From assembly GCA_963693315.1 (NCBI GenBank), contig OY856187.1, forward strand, positions 46,642,485 to 46,706,484: a stretch of 64,000 nt of DNA, in the 5' to 3' direction. The notes beneath the pieces were generated by a model. That model was not told the DNA's origin. It saw nothing but the letters and a program-made list of their open reading frames with translations, and did no database searches. Source of the stretch: Diogma glabrata (Eukaryota; Arthropoda; Insecta; Diptera; Cylindrotomidae). Both the position numbers and the translations under genes were made by a program. Below, piece by piece: positions 51,701 to 62,919 of the stretch (position 1 is the stretch's first letter; every line of letters starts with the position of its first letter).

Positions 51701-54700
51701 TTCACAAAAATTATTTCAAATTATCACCGCCGCTAGAAAATTATAATATTAAATAGAATAATATTAAATTTAAGCCGATCAAAAAGGTTTTTGGAGATTT
51801 TACAAATGAAAGTGTGTTCTTTTCTTGCTACCGAGTTTATCGCTACGATCGTGTGAATTCGAGACGTATTGAAGTAGCCTAGTATGTTAGCGCTGAGACT
51901 GAAAATGTCGCAGCTGAAGTTTGAAGATGTCTACGTCAAAGTCTTCACTTTGAAATGGATTTACGGTTACTCAATGCAATAATTGCTACTATGAAAGCTT
52001 GCATCTCTGATTTTTGACAATAAACTGTGAATCTGAATTTCGTGTATAATATTTCTAAGTCGCATTTCATCTTCAATATAACTCTGTTCCTAACACTTTC
52101 TACGCATTCTCTTTTAAAAAAGATTTTTTTATAAATATAGGACTAAAATTTATTCCTGTTTCTATAGAGTGTGAGCGTGGTTTTACTGCATTCAGGTCAA
52201 ATTAAATATGGAAACCGAAATTGGGAATTTATTAATGAGTAATGTAATCAAAATCTAATCTATGTCTTTTTTAGTTGCAATTTTATTTGGATTATACAAT
52301 TGTCTTGGAATATTGTTAGCAGATATATCATGCTTAGTTTCGGGTATTTTACAAATTTGTGCTGGTTTTCTTGTTATGGCAGTAGAAGCACCATGTTGTT
52401 GTATATTTATTGATTTCGTACAACAAATTGCCGAAAAGGCTGACAGTCGTCCATATTGGAATCGAGCTGCTTTATATTGCACGTAAGTAATTATAAAATA
52501 ATTCACGTTCAGGTGGTACTCTTAATAATCTAATTTTTTTTTTAGAATTGCAATTCCACCTGTTATATTCTGCGCAGGATTAGGAAGTTTGTTTGGCTGT
52601 GGATTGATTTTTGGAACCGGTGTTATTTATGGCATGATGGCGTTAGGAAAAAAGTAAGCTTAATTTTTAACTTTATAAATTATTTTTGATGTTAATGTTA
52701 AAGATAAAATTTGAAAAGTAAACAAAACATATCTTGTACAATTTCGTAGTAAACTAAAATGAGTCACCCTTACATATATAAATAACAAGTGACAATTACG
52801 AATGTGGATATCTTACAGATAATAGTAGTTCCTAATATAATTACAAATCTTATCTTATTTTTTTCATTAAAAAAATATATTTATACGTAAGCAAATAGTT
52901 ATAGTATGGTAACGAAAGATGAGTTATTTCCGATTAAGGAAAAACCAATATACAAGTTATAATAGATTAATCTATAAATTATGATTAAAATTTCTTTAAT
53001 GCTTACATTAGAGGATCACGTGAAGATATGGCCGCAATGGCATCACCTAGTATAATGTCACCTGGACAAGGGCCACCATCATTAGATCAGCGTTCAACAT
53101 TAATGGAAGATCCAGATGTTTGGCGTCCAAAATAAACGTACCTCAATAAAAATAGTTAATTTAATTTTCGTATCGAAATCACAACAATTTTTTTAATTTC
53201 AACCATTATTCGTCTATAAAAAATCATATTTCCTATCGATATAGTTCAACATATTTATTATTCTTCAAAAATACGACCGATATAAGGCAAAGATTTTATT
53301 TATTTAAATTTACAATACATACGCATTGTTCTTTTAAAATCAATTACAATTATTATTTAAGCTTTGGTTATCTATTTTTTTTTCCAATCTTAATATTTAT
53401 ATTGAATGAAAGAAGAACTCATTTGGCATGTTGATAAGATTATAAACTTCATAATGTATGCAAAATTTGTACTATGCACGAAGGATTGAATATCAATCAA
53501 CTTGTTGCGATTTTCGTAATAATTTTTGATAAACTGGATAAGAAACTGACAACATAGATTTTCAAATGTGTCCATTAGGTTTTTTTAATTGAAAAATATG
53601 TCACAGCTGATATTTACTATTTCCTTTCGCTTGCCGATTTGTCTAGGTTTAGCTGATTTCTAACGAGGACTCGTTCCTCGTTAGAAATCAGTTAACCTAG
53701 AAAAATCTGTTTTATATTAATAAAACAAATTCTTATGACGATGACCTGACATGCTTCCTAGCACATCTGTTTTGAATGGATTGTTGAATGGATTTCGGTT
53801 TGGTTCTAAAGCGCGAATACATACATCTGTAAACGATGTTTCGACACAATTATTTTCTTCGTACAACCCAAAAGGTTTGCGTTTTGTATTTAGAAGTGCT
53901 TGCGGACCACAATGAAAATGAAAATTCTTTTGGTGCTGGCATTCTATTAGCATTTCAGTAAAATGATTGTGTGGCAAGAGTATGGGATTTTTTTATCGTA
54001 CATAAGATCTGCATTTTTAGGCCAGTCATCGAAGCGAGCACCCCATAGGAATACATAAATAAATTTAATTGTGTCAAAAGTTCCTTTTTTATTTGTTCTT
54101 TGGGCTCCCATAATTAAATTTTGTTGGCAAAATTAGGCCTCTGAATTGCTTTAATTATTGCTTGTCGTCATAGATTTAAATCATCTACACAAATATGATT
54201 TTAGATAATACACATTCTTTCTTCTTGTTGGACTTCTAAATACGTGACAAATCGGAAAAAGTATGACACGGAGAAAGTATGACACACAATGTACAGCATC
54301 TTATGGTAATTACTAAATCTTGTGATGACATTATTTTCCATCAGTCACGGATAGTGTTAATCAAGGCAGTGTTAATGACTTTAACATCTTTATCGTTTCC
54401 AATACTGAAAGTCATTATTGGTTAAGAAAATTGGGACATGCCACCATAGCATTTTAATAATTTACGATGGAATCAAACCTCGCGAATACATAACCGAAGG
54501 ATTTGATTTGGTGTTTACATCGGATCATACTTTCGGCTGCGTTAATTCTGGAATTTGGCTTATTCGGTTTACGACGAATTTTGCGAAACTTCTGTCCATT
54601 ATGTAAATTTGTCAAATTCGTAATCGATGGAAGAGATGCTCTGCTTTTTCAATAGAGCGACTTTCGTCTTCGAGCTTTGGAGTTTCACTTGGCGAGTTTC

Positions 54701-56736
54701 ATTTTCAAATGCCGTCATGATGTAGATACAACAATAATAGGCTACATTAAATGTGTCTCCGAATCCATGTATTTGAACAGATTAACATTTTATTTGCAAA
54801 AAACATATCGGGGTGTGTGGAGATTTCATAGCAAATTGTAGTCTTCACAATAGTTACACTATGCCATAGCAATTGATTGGGGTACTTCGTCAAAGGATCG
54901 AAAAGTTTACTCAATTCTGAATTGATTATGGTTTTTGTTTGTCTTTTGAGTTTAATCTCACGTAGGTGAACTGAAAACACGTCATCAGAATTCTATAACA
55001 ATCCTAGCACTTGACTGAATTCTTGTGTAGATTCGTCTCGTGGTACAACTTCAATGGAATTTAAATTAGAATACAACTTCCGAAGTTCAAATCCTTCTTT
55101 AGATAATACGGAAGTGAGGTCATTTTTTGTCCAGTTTGATCACGATTGACATTATTTTCATAATGAGCCTCACACAATTTTTCTTCAATTCAATAAAAAT
55201 TTTTACCTGAACAATTGCTCCAATTCCCAAATCTTTTTGATTTTAAGATCTAGTTGTTCTGCTTCACAGAGGAGAGTATTGAGTCATGGTGGATAGAGAT
55301 AACGACCTTTGAGTTAAATAGCTCGTCGGACCCAACGATATCCAACCGAAGACGCTCTGATGGAATGGAGGTAGCTCATTAACTAATTTCATTTCGATCA
55401 TTATCTCACAATATAACTCTGTGATTGGGATTGTCACATTTTTTCAAAGTAAATTAAGTTTTTGAGATATTTCCTCTATTATAAAATTTGACTGTCAGCC
55501 ATTGTCTAGCAGTGTGGTATTATTTTCACTTTTCGACTGTATGACTGTAATTTGACGTAGATGGATGGAGCTGTTGTTGGATCATCTTTGGTTTTATAAA
55601 TGTGCAATAGAGTGTGGTGTCTTAAATTGCACACGTGATAACGACCGCAGTTACACCTACTTGCAAAATTTCCATAATTTCGGTAATTTAAAAAATCTTA
55701 ACATATAAGAATCGGATGTTCAAGGCCACAATAAACACAGCTGAGTTTGACACTCACGAAAGTTTGTTTACTTGAGCTATGTCGGTTTAGATTTTCTTTG
55801 CTCATTACACCACATATTTTAAGAATTTTTACATAATTATTTATAATGACTGTAAATTGCTTTAGGGTCATCAACCAGTCTTTAGGCTGCTTATCGTCCC
55901 CTTTTTTGTTATACATCCTCCTAAATACTCCGACTACAAATGTATTACCATAATAGCCCACGATTCTACATTCATTTAGAAGTTCTCAGATAAGCAAATT
56001 TCGCACTAGATTTAATTTGGTTGTTTGCATGTATTATTTCCCGAAATAAATGATAGAATTATATCCACAACCCGAATGGTATGTTAGGTACCGGATTTAA
56101 CACTTTTGATTCATTGTTTACACTTTGAATATTTTAATTTTTTTTGCGGTTTTATCCGGCTTGGAGGACCAAAATGTTTTGCTTCTTTTAGTCCTCCGAG
56201 CCGGATAACAGAGCGAAAACTAATAAAAAATTCAAAGTATAAACATTGAACCAAAAGTATTACTTCCGTTACCTACCATTCGAGTTGTGGGTGTCATTAT
56301 ACCATGTATTTCAGGAGTTAGTTATGCAAATAACCAATGCAAATAACCAAATTAAACCTAGTGTGAAATTTAATATCTTTTTCATCTTAAATTTTTTTCA
56401 GCATTTAATGCATCATTGTTACTCTTGTATGTTGTGAACCTATTTTGTATCGCAATATTATTTTAGTTTATTTCTATCATATTTTTTTATATATATTTAT
56501 ATATTTGAATTGATTAGCATGCAATTTATTTTAAGCAAAGCGTAAAACTATATTAAATGAATTAATTAAATTTTTTTATTTGCCTAAATAGAGCCTCTGC
56601 TGAAGAAATGCGAAATGCAGCAGTTGCCGGACCCGGGAGTTTTGTAACCCCATCAAGTGGAGGTCATGCAAATTTAGTTAAAAACGCTCAACCGATTTCG
56701 TTTACTGGATCACCAGCATTTGATAGCAATGTGTGA
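42797..56736 (+). CDS. fwe: Calcium channel flower (Flower/CACFD1 family), two alternative last exons
   Basis: Common exons 42797..42799 (ATG only), 42871..42991, 52275..52482, 52546..52653. They join either 56592..56736 (194 aa) or 53012..53135 (187 aa), always in frame. Flower is a small multi-pass membrane protein of synaptic vesicles and plasma membrane that promotes calcium entry and endocytosis; in Drosophila its C-terminal isoforms mark cell fitness. Seen here: [25 protein letters not shown], the hydrophobic segments about 34-56 and 57-78, the conserved EAPCC (Glu79, the pore-type acidic residue), then two more membrane segments about 108-146 ending [15 protein letters not shown]. The 194-aa tail (NAQPISFTG...DSNV) matches the canonical form. 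If the ATG-only exon is wrong, translation would start at the Met at 42886 and the proteins lose six residues. Confidence 0.93.
42871..42991 (+). CDS. fwe: flower exon 2
   Basis: Codes [15 protein letters not shown] through GIVGAF plus one base; donor T followed by gtaagt. It contains the conserved PWFLKY motif and the start of membrane segment 1. An internal Met (42886) is the fallback start. Confidence 0.92.
42992..43837 (+). other. flower intron 2, first part
   Basis: AT-rich, nothing recognised. Confidence 0.45.
43838..44830 (+). mobile_element. RTE-type LINE, 5' fragment (decayed copy)
   Basis: Aligns with 48118-49270: same leader (ggcgaattggcgcct), then [26 protein letters not shown] and the AP-endonuclease region up to [13 protein letters not shown]. 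Missing bases and stops break the frame (for example [10 protein letters not shown] where the other copy has VDEKDKFY). No RT part. Confidence 0.85.
44831..45840 (+). other. flower intron 2, unassigned
   Basis: AT-rich; the 79-codon ORF at 45178-45417 has no recognised homology. Confidence 0.4.
45845..46215 (-). mobile_element. LINE family A, decayed copy
   Basis: Plus-strand phrases gtgtcacaacaacacata, tttaaactttggggaatgaa, cggacaaagaagtcc and aacaacgagatcagcaatag align with the minus-oriented copy at 20917-21531. The frame is lost. Confidence 0.75.
46216..47565 (+). other. flower intron 2, unassigned
   Basis: No family recognised. The stretch at about 47020-47240 is less AT-rich than its surroundings and may be transposon leader sequence. 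Confidence 0.35.
47570..48010 (-). mobile_element. RTE-type LINE 3' fragment, opposite orientation
   Basis: The minus strand reads [21 protein letters not shown] then [15 protein letters not shown] at about 47720-47610, the conserved C-terminal tail of insect RTE-type elements, preceded by FERKVIEQF and [10 protein letters not shown] segments that correspond to the post-RT region. It lies directly before the plus-strand RTE at 48118. Confidence 0.75.
48118..51288 (+). mobile_element. RTE-type LINE, near full length but disabled
   Basis: A ~400-bp leader, then an AP-like endonuclease (48541-49280: [50 protein letters not shown]) and reverse transcriptase (49880-50750: [84 protein letters not shown]). 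Defects: a frameshift near 49010-49050, an in-frame TAG at 49713, loss of the region holding RT motif A (between MILEK and VSMGIPGKL), and a poly-G run in the tail. Ends gaacgccat plus an A run. Sits in flower intron 2. Confidence 0.9.
51130..51150 (+). repeat. Poly-G run of 21 bases
   Basis: Pure G tract inside the 3' part of the RTE element, replacing codons of the usual Arg/Gly-rich GRPRGR tail. Confidence 0.9.
51289..52274 (+). other. flower intron 2, last part
   Basis: AT-rich, no feature recognised; ends with the acceptor cttttttag at 52274. Confidence 0.45.
52275..52482 (+). CDS. fwe: flower exon 3
   Basis: [22 protein letters not shown], then [20 protein letters not shown], ending ALYC. 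Holds membrane segments 1 and 2 and the conserved Glu of EAPCC. Donor AC followed by gtaagt. Confidence 0.96.
52546..52653 (+). CDS. fwe: flower exon 4
   Basis: [20 protein letters not shown], then [16 protein letters not shown] and two bases of a Lys codon. The last two membrane segments. The donor begins gtaagc; if unspliced, the frame ends at once (AAG TAA). Confidence 0.96.
52654..53011 (+). other. flower intron 4 (to the nearer last exon)
   Basis: 358 bp AT-rich intron with a plausible acceptor cttacattag. Confidence 0.7.
53012..53135 (+). CDS. fwe: flower alternative last exon a (proximal)
   Basis: After the shared Lys codon it reads [18 protein letters not shown], then [20 protein letters not shown], stop. 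40 isoform-specific residues. AATAAA hexamers overlap the stop (53131) and lie at 53145-53150, fitting an exon with its own 3' end. Confidence 0.82.
53145..53150 (+). promoter_or_regulatory. Candidate polyadenylation signal, short flower isoform
   Basis: AATAAA ten bases past the stop of the proximal last exon. Very close to the stop, so a later hexamer may be used. Confidence 0.35.
53642..53701. repeat. Perfect-looking hairpin
   Basis: Arms of about 27 bp (tctaggtttagctgatttct.. and complement, one or two mismatches) with a short cgt-type loop between two aacgagga/tcctcgtt segments. Confidence 0.75.
53717..55990 (-). mobile_element. Decayed BEL/Pao LTR retrotransposon, gag end to integrase
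   Basis: Minus-strand order: gag C-terminus with a zinc knuckle ([14 protein letters not shown]) at 55961-55698; a second Cys/His stretch ([17 protein letters not shown]) near 55620; protease-like LLDNG.QSNFI near 55500 (consensus LDSGSQ-NFI); post-RT segment [10 protein letters not shown] at about 55080 and [10 protein letters not shown] at about 54900; integrase zinc-binding region [10 protein letters not shown]...GPQALL at about 53970-53890. The RT core is missing. It lies in the intron before flower's distal last exon, antisense to flower. Confidence 0.8.
55995..56372. repeat. Fold-back element next to BEL/Pao remnant
   Basis: Arms of about 175 bp pair around a centre near 56180: gcaaatttcgcactag with its complement at about 56350-56368, tttaatttggtt and ttgcat segments, tatccacaacccgaatggta, and ttatccggcttggagga with tcctccgagccggataa. 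The arms have diverged and carry small indels. Confidence 0.75.
56592..56736 (+). CDS. fwe: flower alternative last exon b (distal, canonical tail)
   Basis: After the shared Lys codon: [15 protein letters not shown] to [17 protein letters not shown], stop TGA. The ASAE-MR start and the NAQP-SFTG and DSNV ends match the canonical Flower tail. Acceptor gcctaaatag. Confidence 0.94.
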
Positions 56737-58104
56737 TAATATGTTTTGTTTAATTAATTAAGTTTTAGCTGAAATTCCTGATGAAAATATCATAACGACA
56801 TAATTTATATTACCCCTTTAAAGGTTTACTAATTATCTTATACTTTTAATGTTAAATTTATTTTGATGAAATTTGTTTTTATATATTGTGTGTATAAGAT
56901 CAATTAAGACTGAATAACATAATCTTAAAAAATAATTTTAGGATACAAAAGTTATATTAAATTTCACAAAAACTGGTCTTTTTGCAGATATGTAAGTAAC
57001 TAAACCTTTCGATTGAACTACTAAAAAAAATTGGTTTAAAAAGTAATCCCAACTTTTTTTTAATCGAGCAATATAATTTATGTGATAATATTTATTATAA
57101 AATGACATCTCAAGTAGATATATTTTGCACATTTTTCCAATATGATAATGATAATAACATAAACAAATAAAAATGACTTAATTAGAAAGTAATATATTCC
57201 TAACAATGTGAATCGGAATTTCACTTAGATTTCATTTTAAAATAAAAATTTAAATCAAAATAAATTTAATAATTAAATATTTTTATTTTATTAATTATTT
57301 AATCTAAATTTTATTTCTATTATAAATAATTATTATTACAGAAATATTGTAATAAATATTTATTATTTTTTTATATGCAATTTATTATATAATCAATACA
57401 GTTTCTTTTTTAACTAAAAATGTGATTAGGTTTATAATGTTACATATCGATGTTGATTTAATTGATAGATGAGAAAGATGTGTTATCTCACACTAAGTTA
57501 TTGGACAAATTATAAGGTCGTTGTTGGTTTATTAAAATATGTGTTCTAATTGATAAATTAGAATTAATAGATCAATTGTTGAAGAATAATGTTTAGATAT
57601 GATAATTTAATAAAAAAAAATAATTATATATAAAATAGAATAAATGAAATAGTGTTGATATGATAAATTAATAGTTGGACGGTTAATTTAAAGAAAAATA
57701 ACATAATAAAACTTCCATAAGCAATCACTACATTACGTCGTCTCAGAAACTTGTTGCATCGAATGTTGTTTGTATTGATCAATAAAATTGTCTAGTTGAT
57801 GTTGAACATGTTTTTGGTAAAACTCCTTTTTCGAAATTCATATCCGGCCTCTAGATTTTCAAATAAAAATACTCTGTTTAACTTATTTTAAGTAAACTAT
57901 AATGGGTGAACCAAAATTTACGCAAGATTTGAATTTTGCGCGATTTGTGCGGCAAAGTGCTGAAGGACGGTAGACAGATACTCAGACTCATTATTTAAGG
58001 TACAGAGATTGCAAAGAGAGTAATATTTGAATGAAGCAATGTTATTAGAGTAATATCTAAATGTTTGGGCGCCACTGTAACTTTTTAAATACAACTGTAA
58101 TGTA
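56737..58104 (+). other. flower 3' UTR and intergenic DNA
   Basis: Very AT-rich, with candidate AATAAA signals (for example near 57167). No gene recognised. Confidence 0.45.
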
Positions 58105-58820
58105 ATGTAAAAACATTCGTTTATTGGGTGTTGCAGTTTCAAATGACCTACTCTGGAACGATCATGTAATGGCGATGGCAAAAAGCGCGTCTAAAAAACT
58201 CGGCCTCCTAAATAGATGCAAAAAATTTTTCACTCCATACCAATTGCTCCATGTTTATAAGTCCTATATTCGTCCCTGTATGGAGTACTGCTGTCAAGTT
58301 TGGGGTGCTGCCTCTGTTTCCATCTTGGCCCTCTTGGACTCTGTTCAAAAGCGAGCTATACGAATTGTAGGTGATCGAACTTTGACATCAAAACTTGATT
58401 CCCTACAACATCGTCGCACTGTTGCTGACCTCGTTGTTTTTTACAAATATCGTCATCAGCAGTGCTCAGATGAAATCAGCGGCATCATGCCTCAGACTTA
58501 TTCTTACCCCCGTTCCACTCGGCAATCGGCTGCCGCAACCAGTGAAACGGTAAAGATCCCGCGCTGTCATACTGGCAGATCGCAGAGAGACTTCTTTGTC
58601 CGAACTGCGTACAAATGGAATAGTTTGCCGGAACACTTAGTCTCAGGTGGCTTCAACCCACAGATGTTTAAAAAAAGCGTTAATCTACACCTCAGAACGC
58701 CAGTTGTTGTGGGACCCAGGTCTAGACCTAGGTCTTAAAAGGTATTTATGTGTTGTTGTGACACATATTCTAAACCCTATTACACAACACATTTTATTAA
58801 AAAAAAAAAAAAAAAAAAAA
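58105..58820 (+). mobile_element. LINE family A, youngest copy, 5'-truncated with poly(A)
   Basis: A 204-codon open frame (58124-58738) covers the conserved C-terminal region: [71 protein letters not shown] 60-bp 3' UTR and about 24 A's follow. No stop or shift is seen. The RT domain is absent, as expected for truncated target-primed integration. The inferred protein is part of a transposon, not a host gene. Confidence 0.9.
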
Positions 58821-59510
58821 CTCTATTTCACTTTCGTAGAGAATATGTAAATAGAACGTTATAAATCTAAACCTGTTATTTTTGCGTCTTGAAATGTAAG
58901 ATGAGTACAAAATGAAATCTTTCTGTTGAAAAGAAAAAAAAACTTCACCATATCGCTGGAATACGAAAAAGCTTTGTCGTCATCGTCTTTGATTGTATTA
59001 GTTAGATATTTTCTGAATATTCTAATTTTATGCATGACGAAATTCGTTGTCGCTCATGGTTGAGGTTATTATTTTGTTTATTCGTTTAGCTTCGCAATGC
59101 ATTTTTCTATGTGTATTATAACTTCACAGGTGATGAGGATGATGATCTTGTTCTAAAATTGGTAACCAAAATGTAACTGTGCTGAGCAAGCGCGGATAAT
59201 TTTTATTTTTAAATTAAGAAATTTTTTTTGGCATTAAGGGCCTGTCTACCTCAGGGCGTCACACAAATTAGGAATATGCCTCTAACTGAATTATTGGCAA
59301 CATTTTAGTTTTGTCTAACAATTTAAAAAAAAACTTGTTTTTACCTTTTATGTTAAATGCCTATATCTTATCATAAAATATTGCATATGCCATATTTTAA
59401 CATATAATTATTGCTTAGTAATCATTTTTCTAAAGAACATAAAAAACGCATGTTGGTGTAGGACCTAATTCTATTAAAACTATTAAAATGTTGTGATACA
59501 TTTAAAAAAA
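58821..59510. other. Intergenic, nothing recognised
   Basis: AT-rich, no ORF or repeat pairing noted. Confidence 0.45.
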
Positions 59511-59519
59511 AATTATTTG

Positions 59520-60290
59520 TCTATAATCGATTTCCAAACGCCATATTATTTGTCTTGCAATTATTGCTTTTTTGGGACTAATAAAAGAGGAGCGTTCCAT
59601 TAGTTCTTTTGGATTAATCCGTTGTTCAGTTCCGCAATTATAAAACGTTAAATTTATTGCTTATGTGCTTGGTGCCAGTTATCGGTTTTTTATGCCAGTT
59701 AAGTATTTATTTGAACCATTTGACACGAGATTGTTTTTGGTGTTCAGTTAAATTTTGCGAATAAAACATATTTGATTGAAGGAACTGCATATCACAAGCC
59801 TTTCTACCTCAATCTTGTTGTGGACATCATTAACATTCTCTTCAGTCTTCAGTTGAAAAATGACATTATTCACATCATGTTCACTTTTTTGGTAACAATA
59901 AAAATGGAGTGTTTCATGAGCTCGTGCCAGTTTTAACTAATCCGTTTCGTTTAGTTTCTTGCCGATGTGTCTGATGTCAGAAATATTTGGAATGTGAAAA
60001 ATACCGTAAGTGTCATGTCATTTATCTTCCTGAAATCGACTACTAAACGCCATTTCGTTTGTTCTTAAATTATTGCCTTTTTAAGCATTAATAAAACTGG
60101 ATCGTTCCATGAACACTCGCTAATTTTTCGTAATCCGTTTGGCAGTACTTCACTTATTTGACGTTGAATTACTTGTCGATGTGTTTGATGGCAGAAATAT
60201 TGGAAGTTTCTCTAATCTCGAGTTATTTTGTCCTCAAATTGTTTCATCTTTTACCACTAAAAAATTGGTGTTCCTTGAGCTTTGGGTAGT
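59520..60290. repeat. Degenerate tandem repeat array
   Basis: A phrase like aataaaa-tggagcgttccatgag recurs near 59577, 59896, 60087 and, weakly, 60257, each of the first three followed by taatccgttt. The phrase ccaaacgccatattattt with its following attattgc recurs at 59530 and 60040. cttgccgatgtgtctgatg at 59958 recurs at 60172. Units of about 170-320 bp, much diverged and non-coding. Confidence 0.6.
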
Positions 60291-60299
60291 CTTGACAGT

Positions 60300-62030
60300 T
60301 CTGAATGAAAGTTGATTAATTTTAACGCGTCCTGTTAATCCCACAATAACTTTAAGTTTTACCAACCGAGATAGGATAGAATATTTGTGGATTACTTTTA
60401 CTTCAAAATAGAGTTAACCGTATATGTTTTCGAAGAAATATTTAACAATCTAGAATTAATTTTTCCATCTAATATCTTGATATTTTTTCATAATCCTTAA
60501 TCCTTTTTATCGAAATTTTACAGGTCAAACACTAAACTAATTTGTGAAAATATATTTTGTCCATTTGTAAATTTAATTATCATAAACACTTCGATTTTCT
60601 GACAAATAAATTCATTATTAAATTTCATTAATTGTAATTAAGAAGAAATATGTTGTTCATTTAAATAAATATTGTTAGTTATAAATCTATTGTACAAACA
60701 ACTTCAAATAATTTTCCTAATAATATTTAATTTTTTTTTATCTATTAGTAAAATTTTTTAAATAGTTTTTGCTTTTAAAATCATTACTTCAAATCTCCAA
60801 ATACATTTTGCCAATTGAGGTACTGACATATCATTTAATCACTCGTTAAATTTAGTAATAAAATTAAACATTCCAATTTTTTTTTAAAGTTTTGCTCAAA
60901 TTACAAAAAAATATGAATTTGCTCACAATATGGTTTATTTAATGGTTTTAGTTAAACAGAAGTGATGGTCATAAATTTTGATAAATTGTGAACTTATAGA
61001 TAAAATGGCACAAATATAACTCAATTTTTAATCATCACTTAACTGATTATACAATAAACATTGTAATCACTTATTCGTTTCATATTTATTTAAAAAAAAA
61101 TTAATCATGTCAATATTATTTTTTTGCAAATATGAATGAAATTAAAAATATAAATAAATTATAATGTGATTAAATTAATAATTACCAAGAAAATTATACA
61201 AAACAAAAATATTAGCGTAAATTCTCCATTTTAATTGTATTTTAGTGAATGTGTAAAGTTAAACAAAATGTGTAATAAAATGTAAGTTAAATAACAAAAA
61301 ACGGTTAAGTATTAGTTGTTTTAAATTTCTATGGGAAATTGGTGCTTCAGGGTGAAAACGGAATTTTTCGACATCAAGTAAACTTGTTTCTTACTAGCTG
61401 TTCTGTGTTGTTAATATTCACATAGGTGTGTTTCCTTTTGTGAAAAATTCATCGCTCTTAACGTCAATGGGCAATGTTTAATTTCACTACTGCGGAGCGT
61501 CAATCTGCTAGCGAGTATGCTAACAACATAGTCGGCAACCGTACGAAAAATTCTCTCTATCCTTAACGATGTTAGTTTATAAATATATGTGTTAGGATCG
61601 CTATTGTTTAGCACTAACCTTGCAAGAGACCCATACATTTACCTTTTCAACAGGAAACTGCAGATGCCCTGTAAATTGCAGTTTGTGGTCGAGGATGACA
61701 AAAATAAATTTTAAAGTTGGTTTCTGTTCATAAGTTCAAGTTCAACATATCCAACAATCGTTTTTTATGGGTGTCTCTTGCGGCATAAATACGTTATACA
61801 TCTTTTGATCTTATTTGGTGTCCTACATTAAAGTTCTCGCTTCAAATTTATATCAGAGCTAATTAATATTTGTAGTAACGAGTAGTAACGACACATTCTA
61901 TCGCTTTGCGCACTATGTTACATAAGACAACGGTCTTACCATAACAGTACATCTTTTACCAAGTGTATCAACCATACACAGAGGACGGTAAAATAAAGAA
62001 TTATCAGAAAGTTTGTCGCCTGCAAACCGT
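60300..62030. other. Intergenic, nothing recognised
   Basis: Very AT-rich to about 61300, then more mixed sequence. No gene, RNA or element identified. Confidence 0.45.
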
Positions 62031-62040
62031 TTACACTAAA

Positions 62041-62916
62041 AACCTGTGCTTACTCTTAATCGAGTGTAGAACAGTAGAATTACTTTGAATAAATTAGAGT
62101 GCTTAAAGCAGGCGATGTGTGTCTATATTTTTTGTGCATGGTATAATGGAATAGGACGTCTGTTCTATTTTCAATTGGTTTTTATAGATCAATACGTAAT
62201 GATTATAATAGAAAGAATCAGTTGGGGGCATTAGTATTACGGTGCGAAAGGTGAAATTCGTGGACCGTCGTAAGACTAACGTAAGGGAAAACATTTTCCA
62301 AAGATGTTTTCATGAATCAAGAACGCAAGATAGAGGTTCGAAGGCGACCAGATACTACCCTAGTTCTAACCACAAAAGATGCCAGTTAGCAATTGGATTT
62401 AGCTAGTCCTATGGCTCTTTCAGTAGCTCGTCGGGAGATCAAAGCTTTTGGGCTCTGGAGAAAATATGGTTGCCGAGTTAAAACTTAAAGGAATTGACGG
62501 AAGGAGACCATCAGGAGTAGAGCCTGCGGGTTAATTTGACTCAAAACGGGAAAACAAACTTACCAGGTTCGAACATAAACGAGTAAGACAGATTAATAGC
62601 TCTTTCTCGAATCTATGGTTGGTGGTGCATGTCCGTTCTTACTTCTTGGAGTGATTTGTCTGGTTAATTCCGGTAACAAACGAGACTCAAATTGCTTATC
62701 GAATGCCGGCATGGTTATGGAGTTGAAACTCAATATGTGATTTTTCCTCGGTTTTGATCCTTTTCGGAAAATTGTTGTAATAAGTTCAAGTTATCATATG
62801 GATGGAGCCATACCTGGCGGTTTGCCTGAGTACGATACTTGCTTCTTAAATGGACAAATTGGGTCTAGCAATAATGAGATGGAGCAATAACATGTCAGTA
62901 ATGCCCTTTTATGCAC
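62041..62916 (+). pseudogene. Decayed 18S rRNA gene fragment
   Basis: Follows the 3' half of small-subunit rRNA in order: tactttgaa-aaattagagtg at about 62080; gggggcattagtatta at 62223; gtgaaattcgtggaccgtcg; gaggttcgaaggcga near 62333; ctagttctaacca; gccag-tagcaattgg; the universal aaacttaaaggaattgacgg at 62480-62499; tgcgggttaatttgactc; tctttctcgaatctatgg; gtgatttgtctggttaattccg; and gagcaataaca..atgccct at about 62882-62910. Substitutions at universally fixed positions (for example an extra caaa in acgggaaaacttacc) show it is not functional. 62710-62830 is unalignable by eye. No 5.8S or 28S is adjacent. Confidence 0.88.
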
Positions 62917-62919
62917 GAA

